64,000 bases of DNA from Cyclobacterium salsum (GTDB lineage: Bacteria; Bacteroidota; Bacteroidia; Cytophagales; Cyclobacteriaceae). The stretch's first letter is position 1. Each line of letters opens with the position of its first letter. This document shows positions 44,529 through 52,548 of this stretch, one piece after another. Under the pieces are notes generated by a model. The model was not told where the DNA came from and did no database searches. It was given only the letters and a program-made list of their open reading frames with translations. The stretch is taken from positions 1 through 64,000 of the forward strand of contig NZ_WNKG01000007.1 of assembly GCF_010119245.1 (NCBI RefSeq), written 5' to 3'. The position numbers were made by a program, and so were the translations under genes.

Positions 44529-45602
44529 TCACTGTGTCAGGGCTTTCCTGAGCTTTCCTTCCAATTCGTTTATGGCCTGCCTTTTTTCGATTAGCGCAGT
44601 CAGAAGGGCCGCCTGATTTTTTGCCCGGTGCAGGTTTTGCTCCGAGTAGTCTACCTGATAGTAAATGTTTCCATTCAGATGATCGGTCAAAAAGCGGAGT
44701 CCCATAATTAAGGTCATCATTTCTCCCCCAAAAGGCAAAGACTCCAGCTCTTCCCCCTGAATATTCCGACCTAGTATGGAGTAAAAACCTTCCAACAAAC
44801 CCTCGTATTTTTCCATGTCGACCTGGATTTGATCCCATTCGATGGAGGATTCGTCTCGGGTACAGGCTACCGTTCGGACCAAATCACCGAAATCATAAAA
44901 AACAAAACCAGCCATTATGGTGTCCAAATCTATAAGCGCATTTACCTGGTCCAGGTTTTCACCAAAAATAAGGTTATTTATTTTTGTATCATTGTGGGTT
45001 ACCCGCAACGGAAGTTGTTTTCGGAAATGCCCATAGGTTTCCAATAGGTCTTTCCTCCCCAGATAATAATCAATCATTTTCTCGGTGTCGGAATCTTTTT
45101 GGACTTGGGGATTTTTAAGTGCTGCATCAAATTGCTGATACCGAATCTCCAAATCATGAAAATGAGCGATGGTATCCTCCATCTTTTCCGCATCCGCATG
45201 CAAAAATACCTGAATAAACCGGGCAAATGCCTCAGCAGCAATTTTCGCCTGCTCCTTTTGGCTAACCGCATCTTGGGTGACACCACCCACAAAGGGGAAT
45301 AAGCGGTACAGCCCCTCGTCCAGACGCGTAAAAAACGCCCCTTCCGTGTTCGTAATCGGCAAAGGGAGGGCGAAAGGTAAATCACCCGGGTCAAATTGCC
45401 CCGTCAGGTATTCCAAATTTCCGGAAATACGCTCAGGATGCGTAAAAACGGCATCATTAAATTCTTGCAAAATATAGGCATTAGCTGCTACATCTACCCG
45501 ATAGGTCTTGTGAATATGTCCGGATCCAAACCTGTTTACGCTGATCTGACCCGTTTTCAATTCATAGGCTTTTGCCAATGCATCCAATACTGACTCCTTC
45601 AT
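44529..45602 (-). CDS. APH-fold kinase (sugar/choline kinase-like phosphotransferase)
   Basis: A 357-residue small-molecule kinase of the aminoglycoside-phosphotransferase fold. The catalytic loop is VTHNDTKINNLIF (201-213; Brenner motif with D205 as base), followed by the metal-binding DLD at 225-227. The N-lobe begins with VNRFGSGHIHKTYRV. Related proteins in Bacteroidota phosphorylate N-acetylhexosamines or similar sugars, and this one is divergent from a sodium:solute symporter whose promoter shares the spacer, which supports a sugar substrate. It is not a resistance gene by context. recG follows on the same strand, 22 bases on. Confidence 0.8.
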   Translation of the reverse strand: MKESVLDALAKAYELKTGQISVNRFGSGHIHKTYRVDVAANAYILQEFNDAVFTHPERISGNLEYLTGQFDPGDLPFALPLPITNTEGAFFTRLDEGLYRLFPFVGGVTQDAVSQKEQAKIAAEAFARFIQVFLHADAEKMEDTIAHFHDLEIRYQQFDAALKNPQVQKDSDTEKMIDYYLGRKDLLETYGHFRKQLPLRVTHNDTKINNLIFGENLDQVNALIDLDTIMAGFVFYDFGDLVRTVACTRDESSIEWDQIQVDMEKYEGLLEGFYSILGRNIQGEELESLPFGGEMMTLIMGLRFLTDHLNGNIYYQVDYSEQNLHRAKNQAALLTALIEKRQAINELEGKLRKALTQ

Positions 45603-45652
45603 ATGTGCTATTTTCTGACTAGTTTCCGATTTGATTTAGGAAAATACATTGA

Positions 45653-45681
45653 TTTGAAGGGGTAAAATTACGATACTTTTG
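45653..45681 (+). promoter_or_regulatory. Promoter candidate for the sodium:solute symporter gene
   Basis: TTTG at 45653-45656 and TACTTTTG at 45674-45681 (perfect TAnnTTTG) with a 17-base spacer. The transcript would have a leader of about 200 bases. GACTATAT at 45681-45688 and 45700-45707 forms a direct repeat at 19-base spacing, overlapping the -7 box. Confidence 0.45.
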
Positions 45682-45746
45682 ACTATATATCCCGAAAGGG
45701 ACTATATTTACCTGAGCGGGCTTTGATTTTAACGGAACCTGGCTAA

Positions 45747-45762
45747 TTTCACGTCCGTGAAA
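45747..45762. promoter_or_regulatory. Palindromic operator candidate in the kinase/symporter spacer
   Basis: Perfect 7-bp arms TTTCACG (45747-45753) and CGTGAAA (45756-45762) flank TC. It lies between the divergent kinase and symporter genes, 125 bases before the symporter start. The form suits a LacI/GntR-type dimer or a hairpin in the leader. Confidence 0.4.
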
Positions 45763-45887
45763 AAATTCCTGCATTAATTAAAATAATTGAAAAAGATTTA
45801 TTTAATTAGCAAAATTTTACCATAACCTGTTAAGGTCAACATGTACCACGTATCCTGGACCAAAAACCATCTTAATCCAAGTTTACC

Positions 45888-47663
45888 ATGAATATTTCAA
45901 TCATCGATTGGGCAATAATCATTTCATTTTTTGTGATATCCATGTTAATAGGCGTGATCGCCTCCAAAACAGCGGGTAAAAATGCCAAAGAATTTTTCCT
46001 ATCCGGAAGAAACATGCCCTGGTGGCTGCTGGGGGTAAGTATGGTGGCAACCACCTTTTCCGCAGATACACCCAACCTGGTGACTGACATTGTCCGTAAA
46101 AATGGTGTTTCCGGTAACTGGGTTTGGTGGGCATTTCTACTAACGGGAATGTTGACCGTGTTTGTTTACGCCAAATTATGGAGGCGCTCCGAAGTCACAA
46201 CCGATCTGGAATTTTACGAATTAAGGTATGGAGGAAAAGGAGCTGCCTTCTTACGGGCCTTTCGGGCGTTATACCTGGGCGTATTTTTTAATGTGGTGAT
46301 CATGGCGACCGTTTCTCTGGCAGCCATTAAAATATTTGGAGTCATGCTGGGACTAAGTTCCTGGGAAACGCTTTTGATCGTTTCGGTGGTGACAGTAATT
46401 TACAGTTCATTGGGTGGATTAAAAGGCGTGTTACTCACAGATTTTTTTCAATTCTTTATTGCGATGGGCGGCGCATTTGGTGCTGCCATTTACATCGTGG
46501 GCCTTCCTGAAATCGGAAGCCTGGACAATTTACTCAGCCATCCCAATGTGTCCGATAAGTTGAACATCATACCCGATTTCAGTGATTGGAACCTGCTGAT
46601 TCCGTTATTTATCATGCCCCTGGCGGTACAGTGGTGGGCTACCTGGTATCCGGGAGCAGAGCCGGGAGGGGGAGGTTACATCGCCCAACGAATGTTATCT
46701 GCAAAGGATGAAAAAAATGCCATAGGTGCCACCTTGCTGTTTAACATCACCCATTATGCTATCCGGCCCTGGCCCTGGATTATCATTGCCCTTTCTTCGT
46801 TGATTCTATTTCCTCAGTTGAGCGATATGCAAGAGGCATTTCCTAATATTGAAGAGAGCAAACTCGGAGATGACCTGGCCTATTCCGCCATGTTGACCTT
46901 CTTACCAACGGGTTTGATCGGTGTGGTACTTGCTTCGCTGATAGCTGCCGTCATGTCCACTTTATCAACGCACCTGAACTGGGGTTCTTCCTATGTGGTG
47001 AATGATTTTTACGCCCGTTTTGTCAAGCCAGATGCCTCCGACAAGGAGCTGGTGGCTGTTGGCCGTCTTTCTACGGTTGGTCTGATGGTACTCGCTGCCT
47101 TGTTGGCAACCGTGCTTTCCAATGCCCTGGAGGCATTCAATATACTATTGCAAATCGGTGCAGGCACCGGACTGATATTCATCCTCAGGTGGTTTTGGTG
47201 GAGAATCAATGCTTACACAGAAATTTCGGCCATGATCGTATCATTTATCGTGGCTATTTACTTCGAATCCATACACAACAAACTAGGGTTTTGGCCCATT
47301 CCGGACGACATGGCCTATTTGAAACTGCTTTTTGGTGTTTCCCTGACTACCATCACCTGGGTTTCCGTTACCTTGCTGACCAAACCGGAAGACGATAAGG
47401 TATTGCTTTCCTTTTACAGAAAGGTGAGACCAGCGAGCTGGGGATGGAAAAAACTTCTGGCCAAATACCCCGATGAAAAAGAGGAAATCGGGCAGCTCCC
47501 CATGGAAATAGGACTGATGCTAATTGGATCCATCATGGTGTATGCCGCTTTATTTGCTGCGGGTTTTTGGATCTACGGCGAAACCATATCGGCCATTATT
47601 GCCACTGTCATTTCAGCAGCGGGCGGTATCCTCATATTTAGAGGCTGGAAAAAAATGAGATAA
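45888..47663 (+). CDS. Sodium:solute symporter (SSS family)
   Basis: A 591-residue SLC5-type symporter with about 14 membrane helices, importing a solute with sodium. The family landmarks are FFLSGRNMPWWLLGVSMVATTFSADTP-like (first part FFLSGRNMPWW) and the helix ending ALIAAVMSTLSTHLNWGSSY near residue 350. The substrate class is not readable; the branch is close to sugar and nucleoside symporters of Bacteroidota. The divergent kinase-like gene suggests uptake followed by phosphorylation. The Fur-type gene begins 101 bases after the stop. A long leader with a direct repeat and a palindrome precedes it. Confidence 0.9.
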   Translation: MNISIIDWAIIISFFVISMLIGVIASKTAGKNAKEFFLSGRNMPWWLLGVSMVATTFSADTPNLVTDIVRKNGVSGNWVWWAFLLTGMLTVFVYAKLWRRSEVTTDLEFYELRYGGKGAAFLRAFRALYLGVFFNVVIMATVSLAAIKIFGVMLGLSSWETLLIVSVVTVIYSSLGGLKGVLLTDFFQFFIAMGGAFGAAIYIVGLPEIGSLDNLLSHPNVSDKLNIIPDFSDWNLLIPLFIMPLAVQWWATWYPGAEPGGGGYIAQRMLSAKDEKNAIGATLLFNITHYAIRPWPWIIIALSSLILFPQLSDMQEAFPNIEESKLGDDLAYSAMLTFLPTGLIGVVLASLIAAVMSTLSTHLNWGSSYVVNDFYARFVKPDASDKELVAVGRLSTVGLMVLAALLATVLSNALEAFNILLQIGAGTGLIFILRWFWWRINAYTEISAMIVSFIVAIYFESIHNKLGFWPIPDDMAYLKLLFGVSLTTITWVSVTLLTKPEDDKVLLSFYRKVRPASWGWKKLLAKYPDEKEEIGQLPMEIGLMLIGSIMVYAALFAAGFWIYGETISAIIATVISAAGGILIFRGWKKMR

Positions 47664-47710
47664 ACATTGGGTTCGAACGCCAAATGATGGGAATTTTTCT
47701 CAGTAGATGC

Positions 47711-47730
47711 TCGTTTTATCGGTAAAACGA
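47711..47730. promoter_or_regulatory. Perfect inverted repeat upstream of the Fur-family gene
   Basis: Eight-base arms TCGTTTTA (47711-47718) and TAAAACGA (47723-47730) with a TCGG centre. A TTAATTTG box (one mismatch from TAnnTTTG) lies 10 bases downstream, 16 bases before the ATG. The position over the -33 region fits autoregulation by the Fur-type protein. Confidence 0.5.
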
Positions 47731-47764
47731 ATAGAAAAAGTTAATTTGCATCAATTGGAAAGCA

Positions 47765-48181
47765 ATGGAAGTCAAAACAGCCAATATTTTAAAAGACAGT
47801 AACTTGAGGGTAACCAGTTGCAGGAGAGATGTTCTTAATACATTCCTGGGAAAAAGGATTGCGCTATCTCATGCTGATCTGGAGGAGGCATTGAAAGAAA
47901 ATTTTGACCGGGTCACCATCTATAGGACCCTGAAGACATTTTTAGAAAACGACCTAATCCACAAGGTACTGGACGATACCGGAGCGGCTAAATATGCGCT
48001 GTGTAACCACAGCACCGAAGAGCCTCATCACGATCACGAACATGTTCATTTTAAATGTGAGGTATGCGGTAATACGAACTGTCTGGAAGAAATCGCCTTG
48101 CCCAGTATCATGTTGCCCAGCGGTTACCAGGCACGCGAAATGAGTTTGTTAATCCAGGGGATTTGTAAGAATTGCAGTTAA
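47765..48181 (+). CDS. Fur-family metalloregulator
   Basis: A 138-residue Fur/Zur/PerR-type regulator. The winged helix (about 14-75) contains RVTSCRRDVLN and the recognition helix VTIYRTLKTFLENDLI. A histidine-rich loop HHDHEHVHF (88-96) and two Cys pairs C98/C101 and C134/C137 form the structural zinc site and dimer interface. Which metal it senses cannot be told; the His-rich loop fits zinc or iron. An inverted repeat just upstream may be its own operator. Neighbours do not include a metal transporter. The gene is monocistronic and convergent with a small membrane protein. Confidence 0.9.
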   Translation: MEVKTANILKDSNLRVTSCRRDVLNTFLGKRIALSHADLEEALKENFDRVTIYRTLKTFLENDLIHKVLDDTGAAKYALCNHSTEEPHHDHEHVHFKCEVCGNTNCLEEIALPSIMLPSGYQAREMSLLIQGICKNCS

Positions 48182-48185
48182 AAAA

Positions 48186-48422
48186 TTAATATACGGCGGG
48201 TTTTTCTGTTTTATCCCTGTCTTCCGAAGGCCATACGATCCCGGGTGGAAGGTCAATTTTCGGAGGCGTAAAATCCTCGACACCGCCATCCCCATCGTCA
48301 TCGTTATTTTTTCTATTTCTGTTGATTTTGGCTTTGGTAAGGGTGGCAACAAAATAGATCAATACCACGTATGCCACTCCGCACAACACCAAATCGATTA
48401 CCAGGCTACTCATCATATCCAA
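48186..48422 (-). CDS. Small hypothetical membrane protein
   Basis: A 78-residue protein with one N-terminal membrane helix (LVIDLVLCGVAYVVLIYFV, about 6-25), then a basic stop-transfer stretch (KAKINRNRKN) and a Pro/Asp-rich cytosolic tail (GGVEDFTPPKIDLPPGIVWPSEDR). No domain is recognised. Composition and clear helix/tail design support a real gene; similar short helix-plus-Pro-rich-tail proteins are common in Cytophagales. It is convergent with the Fur gene, four bases between stops. Confidence 0.6.
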   Translation of the reverse strand: MDMMSSLVIDLVLCGVAYVVLIYFVATLTKAKINRNRKNNDDDGDGGVEDFTPPKIDLPPGIVWPSEDRDKTEKPAVY

Positions 48423-48584
48423 AGATTTTCATCAAATTACAATATAATTTTTAATTAATCAACAAGTTAACAATGAGAATGATAGCAATGTTGGAAAAAA
48501 AATAAAAATTAAAAGGCAATCCGAATATACTTGCTATCTAACAGATAACATGAGATATTTGCGGATCAAAATGAAAAGCAAACC

Positions 48585-49058
48585 ATGATTGTTAAAACTA
48601 AAAAATACAAACTGGAAACAGGAACCTATATCAAGCAAGGATTAAAGAATATTTTTAAGGAACAGTGGTGGGTGATTTTCATAGCGATAGCCATTGCCTG
48701 TGGCTACTTTTGGATCCCTTCCTGGTGGTGGATCAGTATGGCATTGCTTGCATATGCGTTGTATTGGCTTTTTTGGGTCATTCAATTTGCCGGCGTGACT
48801 CAAATGGAACAAAACAAAGTAATGTTTGAAAAACTCTCCTATGAAATAGACAGCCGGCAAGTTTTGATGAAGATTAATAGCAAACAAGGCATGCCGATTA
48901 AGTGGGAAATGATTAAAAAAGCTCAAATAAAAGACAAGGCCTACATTTTGGTGTTGTCGAAGGCCCAATTTATCCACCTTCCCTTTAAAATTTTTAATTC
49001 CCAGAATGAAATAAAATTCATTGAAACCATTTTGAAAAGAAAGGGCTTGGTCGCCTAA
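48585..49058 (+). CDS. YcxB-like membrane protein
   Basis: A 157-residue protein with two membrane helices (about 27-44 and 48-70) and a C-terminal cytosolic YcxB-like domain: MFEKLSYEIDSRQVLMKIN-type strand (landmarks MFEKLSY and VLMKIN), then IKWEMIKKAQIKDKAYILVLSKAQFIHLP with the usual hydrophobic end and the final FIETILKRKGL. The family has no known function. Single gene; strong terminator hairpin follows. Confidence 0.75.
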   Translation: MIVKTKKYKLETGTYIKQGLKNIFKEQWWVIFIAIAIACGYFWIPSWWWISMALLAYALYWLFWVIQFAGVTQMEQNKVMFEKLSYEIDSRQVLMKINSKQGMPIKWEMIKKAQIKDKAYILVLSKAQFIHLPFKIFNSQNEIKFIETILKRKGLVA

Positions 49059-49066
49059 TAAAAAAA

Positions 49067-49094
49067 GGGACCAACCCGAAAGCTGGTCCCCTTT
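49067..49094 (+). terminator. Intrinsic terminator after the YcxB-like gene
   Basis: Stem GGGACCA (49067-49073) with TGGTCCC (49084-49090), loop ACCCGAAAGC, preceded by six A and followed by CTTTATATT. It probably works for both strands, as the minus-strand gene at 49115 ends 21 bases away. Confidence 0.75.
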
Positions 49095-49114
49095 ATATTA
49101 CCACAGCAGGTGTT

Positions 49115-50035
49115 CTAAAGAAAGTTATCTGCTTTTCGGTAGGCAGCTATGACATCCGCTTCACCTTCTTTTCCTGGATTGGCGTTTCCATGTTCCATTC
49201 CGCAGATTCCTTTAAACCCCTTTTCGTAGATAAATTTAAATACATTCTGGTAGTTAATTTCACCCGTTCCCGGTTCTTTTCTCCCCGGATTATCTCCTAT
49301 TTGTATGTAGGCAATTTCCTCCCAACACATGTCCATAAGGGTTATTAAATGCCCTTCATTTTTCTGTTGATGGTAGATATCGTAGAGGATTTTACAACTG
49401 GGGCTGTTCACTCCCTTGCATATCATATAGGTCTGGGGCGAATACCTTAAAAACAAATTCGGTGTATCACTCAATGGCTCCAATACCATGGTCAGGCCAT
49501 GAGGCTCCAGGATTTCGGCTCCTTTTCTTAACGCTTCTATCACATTTGCCGTCTGAATATCCAGGGGAAGATTTCGCTGGAAATCACCCGGCACCACGGT
49601 AGTCCATTTAGCATTGACTCTTTTAGCGACTTCCACCGCTTTTCGGCAACCGTCCAGAAAGATATCCACATGCTCCTGCTTCCCTGCAGCCAGGGTATTG
49701 GCACCATTGCCCCCTTTATTGAGAACGAACACGCCCATCGTCATTCCTAACTTGGCCAGGTGATTGCCAATTTTCTCCTGCATCTCCGGCGTTCTTCCCA
49801 TCATGCCGTTGTCCTCCAGACTTCGAAATCCCTTTTCGTGCATAAAGGTAATCTGATCCAGTAAATCATCCCCCGCATGGTGCTTAAACATCCCAAAATG
49901 GGGCGCATAATCCAGATTAAAGGTCTGATCGGCAGGAAGGCTATCTGTTTGCGCTGCCTTCAAAGTGCCCATGCCGGTTAATCCGGCAGCCACTGAGCCT
50001 AGTGATACGTTTTGTATGAATTTTCTTCGTTCCAT
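49115..50035 (-). CDS. Tat-exported hydroxypyruvate-isomerase-like TIM barrel
   Basis: A 306-residue exported TIM-barrel protein of the AP-endonuclease-2/Hyi-like superfamily (sugar isomerases and epimerases). The Tat signal begins MERRKFIQNVSLGSVAAGL. The barrel ends strands with metal ligands seen as VLEPLSDT, YDIYHQQ and IQIGDNPGR, and the terminal GMEHGN. The start is the ATG at 50035; the open frame runs 27 codons further but the Tat signal decides. It begins 4 bases after the oxidoreductase stop. With that gene it would process an unusual sugar in the periplasm. Substrate unknown; Hyi in E. coli acts on hydroxypyruvate, which may not apply. Confidence 0.85.
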   Translation of the reverse strand: MERRKFIQNVSLGSVAAGLTGMGTLKAAQTDSLPADQTFNLDYAPHFGMFKHHAGDDLLDQITFMHEKGFRSLEDNGMMGRTPEMQEKIGNHLAKLGMTMGVFVLNKGGNGANTLAAGKQEHVDIFLDGCRKAVEVAKRVNAKWTTVVPGDFQRNLPLDIQTANVIEALRKGAEILEPHGLTMVLEPLSDTPNLFLRYSPQTYMICKGVNSPSCKILYDIYHQQKNEGHLITLMDMCWEEIAYIQIGDNPGRKEPGTGEINYQNVFKFIYEKGFKGICGMEHGNANPGKEGEADVIAAYRKADNFL

Positions 50036-50039
50036 CTGC

Positions 50040-51359
50040 TTATACCACTTTAGTTTTTCCGGGAACTGCGAATGCGTAGTAGCCTTCTTCGTTTGGAACC
50101 ACTTTTGGATCGGCATCCCAGGCCAGGCGTTCCGGCATCAGGCTGACATTTGAATTGATCGCTTCGTCCCAGGTGATGGTTTTTCCGGAGTAAGTGGCGT
50201 ATCGTCCAAGGATCGAACTCATGGTGCTTTTAGCGGCATTTTCTGCATCTGCAAACTTGTATTCACCCTTAACAATGGCATCAAATAATTGGTCATGTTC
50301 CACCTGATAAGGATTGGCGTTGTTTTTTCCGTCGTGCTCATACAGGCTGTTTCCCTTGTAATCAGTCAATCTGCCTACATGACCTGCATTCATATACACT
50401 TTACCCTTCGTTCCCTGGAAGCTTTCGTCTACCCGATTGGTAGCTCCGGGAAAGTGACGGCATTCACTGTGAATGACGGTTCCATCCTCATAAGTAAACA
50501 AGACCACATGATGATCAAAAATCTCTCCATGTTCTTTTCCTCTGCGGACCGTTCTTCCGCCGGTGCCTTCTGCCTTAACCGGATAGCCATTTTTCACCCA
50601 GTTGGCAACATCAATATTGTGCACGTGCTGTTCCGTAATATGGTCGCCGCAGAGCCAGTTAAAGTAATACCAGTTCCTCATTTGGTATTCCATTTCGGTT
50701 TGGCCTGGCTGCCTTTCACGAACCCAAACACCGCCGTCGTTCCAAAACACCTGGCCACCAATGATGTCGCCAATTGCTCCGTCGTGGATACGGTCTATGG
50801 TTTGGATGTAGTTATCCTGGTAATGACGCTGCAAACCAACCACCACGTTTAATTTTTTCGCCTTGGCTATTTCTGCCGCCGCAAGCACTCTGCGAATTCC
50901 CACCGCGTCCGTAGCAACCGGCTTTTCCATAAAAATTTGCTTTTCCTGTCTGACTGCCTCCTCAAAATGATCCGGACGAAAACCCGGAGGAGTAGCAATG
51001 ATGACCACATCAGCCTCTTTCATGGCATGTTTATAGCCATCAAACCCAGTGAACTTCATTTCTTCCGGTACGACTACTTTGTCTTTACCATATTTTTTAA
51101 AAATCCGCTCGTAACTTTGGTCCAAACGATCTTTAAACGCGTCCGCCATGGCCACTAATTGGATATTTTGACCGGTTTCGAATGCCTGAAATACAGCACC
51201 CGTTCCCCTGCCTCCACATCCGATTACAGCAATCTTGATGGCATCGTCCCCGGCCGCATAGGCACCGGATAGGCTAAATGGACTTAACATCGCTCCACCG
51301 GTCAGTAGTGCCGAGGTCTTAATGAAATCCCTTCTTTGGTTATTATTCTTGATTTTCAT
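50040..51359 (-). CDS. Tat-exported Gfo/Idh/MocA oxidoreductase
   Basis: A 439-residue NAD(P)-dependent oxidoreductase. It has a twin-arginine signal (QRRDFIKTSALLTGG, about 8-22), the Rossmann motif IAVIGCGGRGTG at 43-54, the family EKPVATD block near 139 with its catalytic lysine, and a C-terminal alpha/beta domain with GQVFWNDGGVW. Exported members, such as glucose-fructose oxidoreductase, carry a tightly bound nucleotide through Tat. It would oxidise or reduce a sugar in the periplasm. It is in the middle of a three-gene unit: FGE-fold protein 19 bases upstream, isomerase-like gene downstream. Confidence 0.93.
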   Translation of the reverse strand: MKIKNNNQRRDFIKTSALLTGGAMLSPFSLSGAYAAGDDAIKIAVIGCGGRGTGAVFQAFETGQNIQLVAMADAFKDRLDQSYERIFKKYGKDKVVVPEEMKFTGFDGYKHAMKEADVVIIATPPGFRPDHFEEAVRQEKQIFMEKPVATDAVGIRRVLAAAEIAKAKKLNVVVGLQRHYQDNYIQTIDRIHDGAIGDIIGGQVFWNDGGVWVRERQPGQTEMEYQMRNWYYFNWLCGDHITEQHVHNIDVANWVKNGYPVKAEGTGGRTVRRGKEHGEIFDHHVVLFTYEDGTVIHSECRHFPGATNRVDESFQGTKGKVYMNAGHVGRLTDYKGNSLYEHDGKNNANPYQVEHDQLFDAIVKGEYKFADAENAAKSTMSSILGRYATYSGKTITWDEAINSNVSLMPERLAWDADPKVVPNEEGYYAFAVPGKTKVV

Positions 51360-51378
51360 ATTACTTTGAGTTAGATTA

Positions 51379-52359
51379 TTAATAGTCTTCCATTGGTATT
51401 TTGCCGTAATAGTCCGCTATTTCTTCCGGACTGGGCGGGTTCAGGGGCCGGACCAGCCGCATTCCCAGAAACGGTGCTTCTGGAAACCACCATTGACTTT
51501 TGGGAATTTGCGGGTCAATTCTTTTCCATTCGGCGGTACTGGCAAACCGCTTACTGCTTTTCAAATGCCCTGCTTCACTGTCATAACTTCCGCCACGAAT
51601 CACCTTCGGATACAACTCCTCGGAAACCGTCAACGGGTTCTCGGCGGGCATCTCCCTGGTTTGGTAGGCTTCCGGATCGTAGTGATCCATGGTCCATTCG
51701 TTGACATTTCCTAATATATCATAAAGACCCCAGGGATTGGGCTCCTTTTTGCCTACTTCATGAGTGGTCCCCTCGCTGTTGGCATCATACCATGCGTATT
51801 TATCCAAATCTGCTGGATCGTCTCCAAAAAAATAAGCGGTTTCTGAGCCTGCCCGTGCAGCATACTCCCATTCCGCTTCGGTGGGAAGTCTGAAAAACAC
51901 CCCGGTTTTCAGGTACAACCACCTACAAAACTGAATGGCTCCGTATTGGGTCATAGCTATGGCTGGCTTGTTCTCCTTGCCCATCCCGAAGGTCATGTCC
52001 AGATAGGGGATGGAGGGACGGGTCAGTCCATCTACCTCCGGGCTAAGGGGCCCTTCACTGGTAGAAGCTTCAAATCCTTTGTCCAGAAACAACTCAAACA
52101 AGTCCCAGGTCACTTCGTGGGAGGCCATCCAGAAAGGGGCCAGTTCTACCTTATGCGCCGGACCTTCATCGGGATCCCCGCTGTTGCTTCCCATCCTGAA
52201 CGATCCTTCCGGGATAGGAACCATGGAAAATGACATTCCTGTCCCGGGAACTTCTTGTTGGTAGGGTTCAAATGGATCTTCTACGGGATAGCCACTGCCT
52301 ATCAGCAGTACCGCAGCTACCGAGCCCAGCAAAGTGGTCCTTTTTAAAATAGTTATCAT
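51379..52359 (-). CDS. FGE-fold (SUMF1-domain) protein lacking the FGE cysteines
   Basis: About 326 residues from the ATG at 52359. An N-terminal signal (ILKRTTLLGSVAAVLLIGS) leads to an FGE-sulfatase domain: PIPEGSFRMGSNSGDPDEGP, the aromatic run RLPTEAEWEYAARAG and GLYDILGNVNEWTMD. At the place where true formylglycine-generating enzymes carry two catalytic cysteines, this protein reads RGGSYDSEAGHLKSSKR, without either cysteine. So it is unlikely to mature sulfatases. Proteins of this fold in Bacteroidota (such as gliding-associated lipoproteins) often serve binding roles. It leads the exported operon; substrate binding in the periplasm is a guess. Confidence 0.85.
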   Translation of the reverse strand: MITILKRTTLLGSVAAVLLIGSGYPVEDPFEPYQQEVPGTGMSFSMVPIPEGSFRMGSNSGDPDEGPAHKVELAPFWMASHEVTWDLFELFLDKGFEASTSEGPLSPEVDGLTRPSIPYLDMTFGMGKENKPAIAMTQYGAIQFCRWLYLKTGVFFRLPTEAEWEYAARAGSETAYFFGDDPADLDKYAWYDANSEGTTHEVGKKEPNPWGLYDILGNVNEWTMDHYDPEAYQTREMPAENPLTVSEELYPKVIRGGSYDSEAGHLKSSKRFASTAEWKRIDPQIPKSQWWFPEAPFLGMRLVRPLNPPSPEEIADYYGKIPMEDY

Positions 52360-52548
52360 GGAATACGTTGAGAATAGCTTCAATTAAATAAATGATTGGT
52401 TTATCGCTACTAAAGTAAATACTTTCGAAGGTGTAAATTACTTTTATTTTTTAATAATTGAAAATGCAATGCCAGGGACGGTATATTGGTCCCGTTTTCG
52501 GTAAAAAGGGAACTGAATTCCTAATCAAAAGGTCCCCAGGCGCTTCCT

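Noticed and set aside
52470-52500. Short GGGAC/GTCCC hairpin after the SGNH gene
   Set aside because: Only 5 paired bases and no T tract in the needed direction, so not called a terminator.
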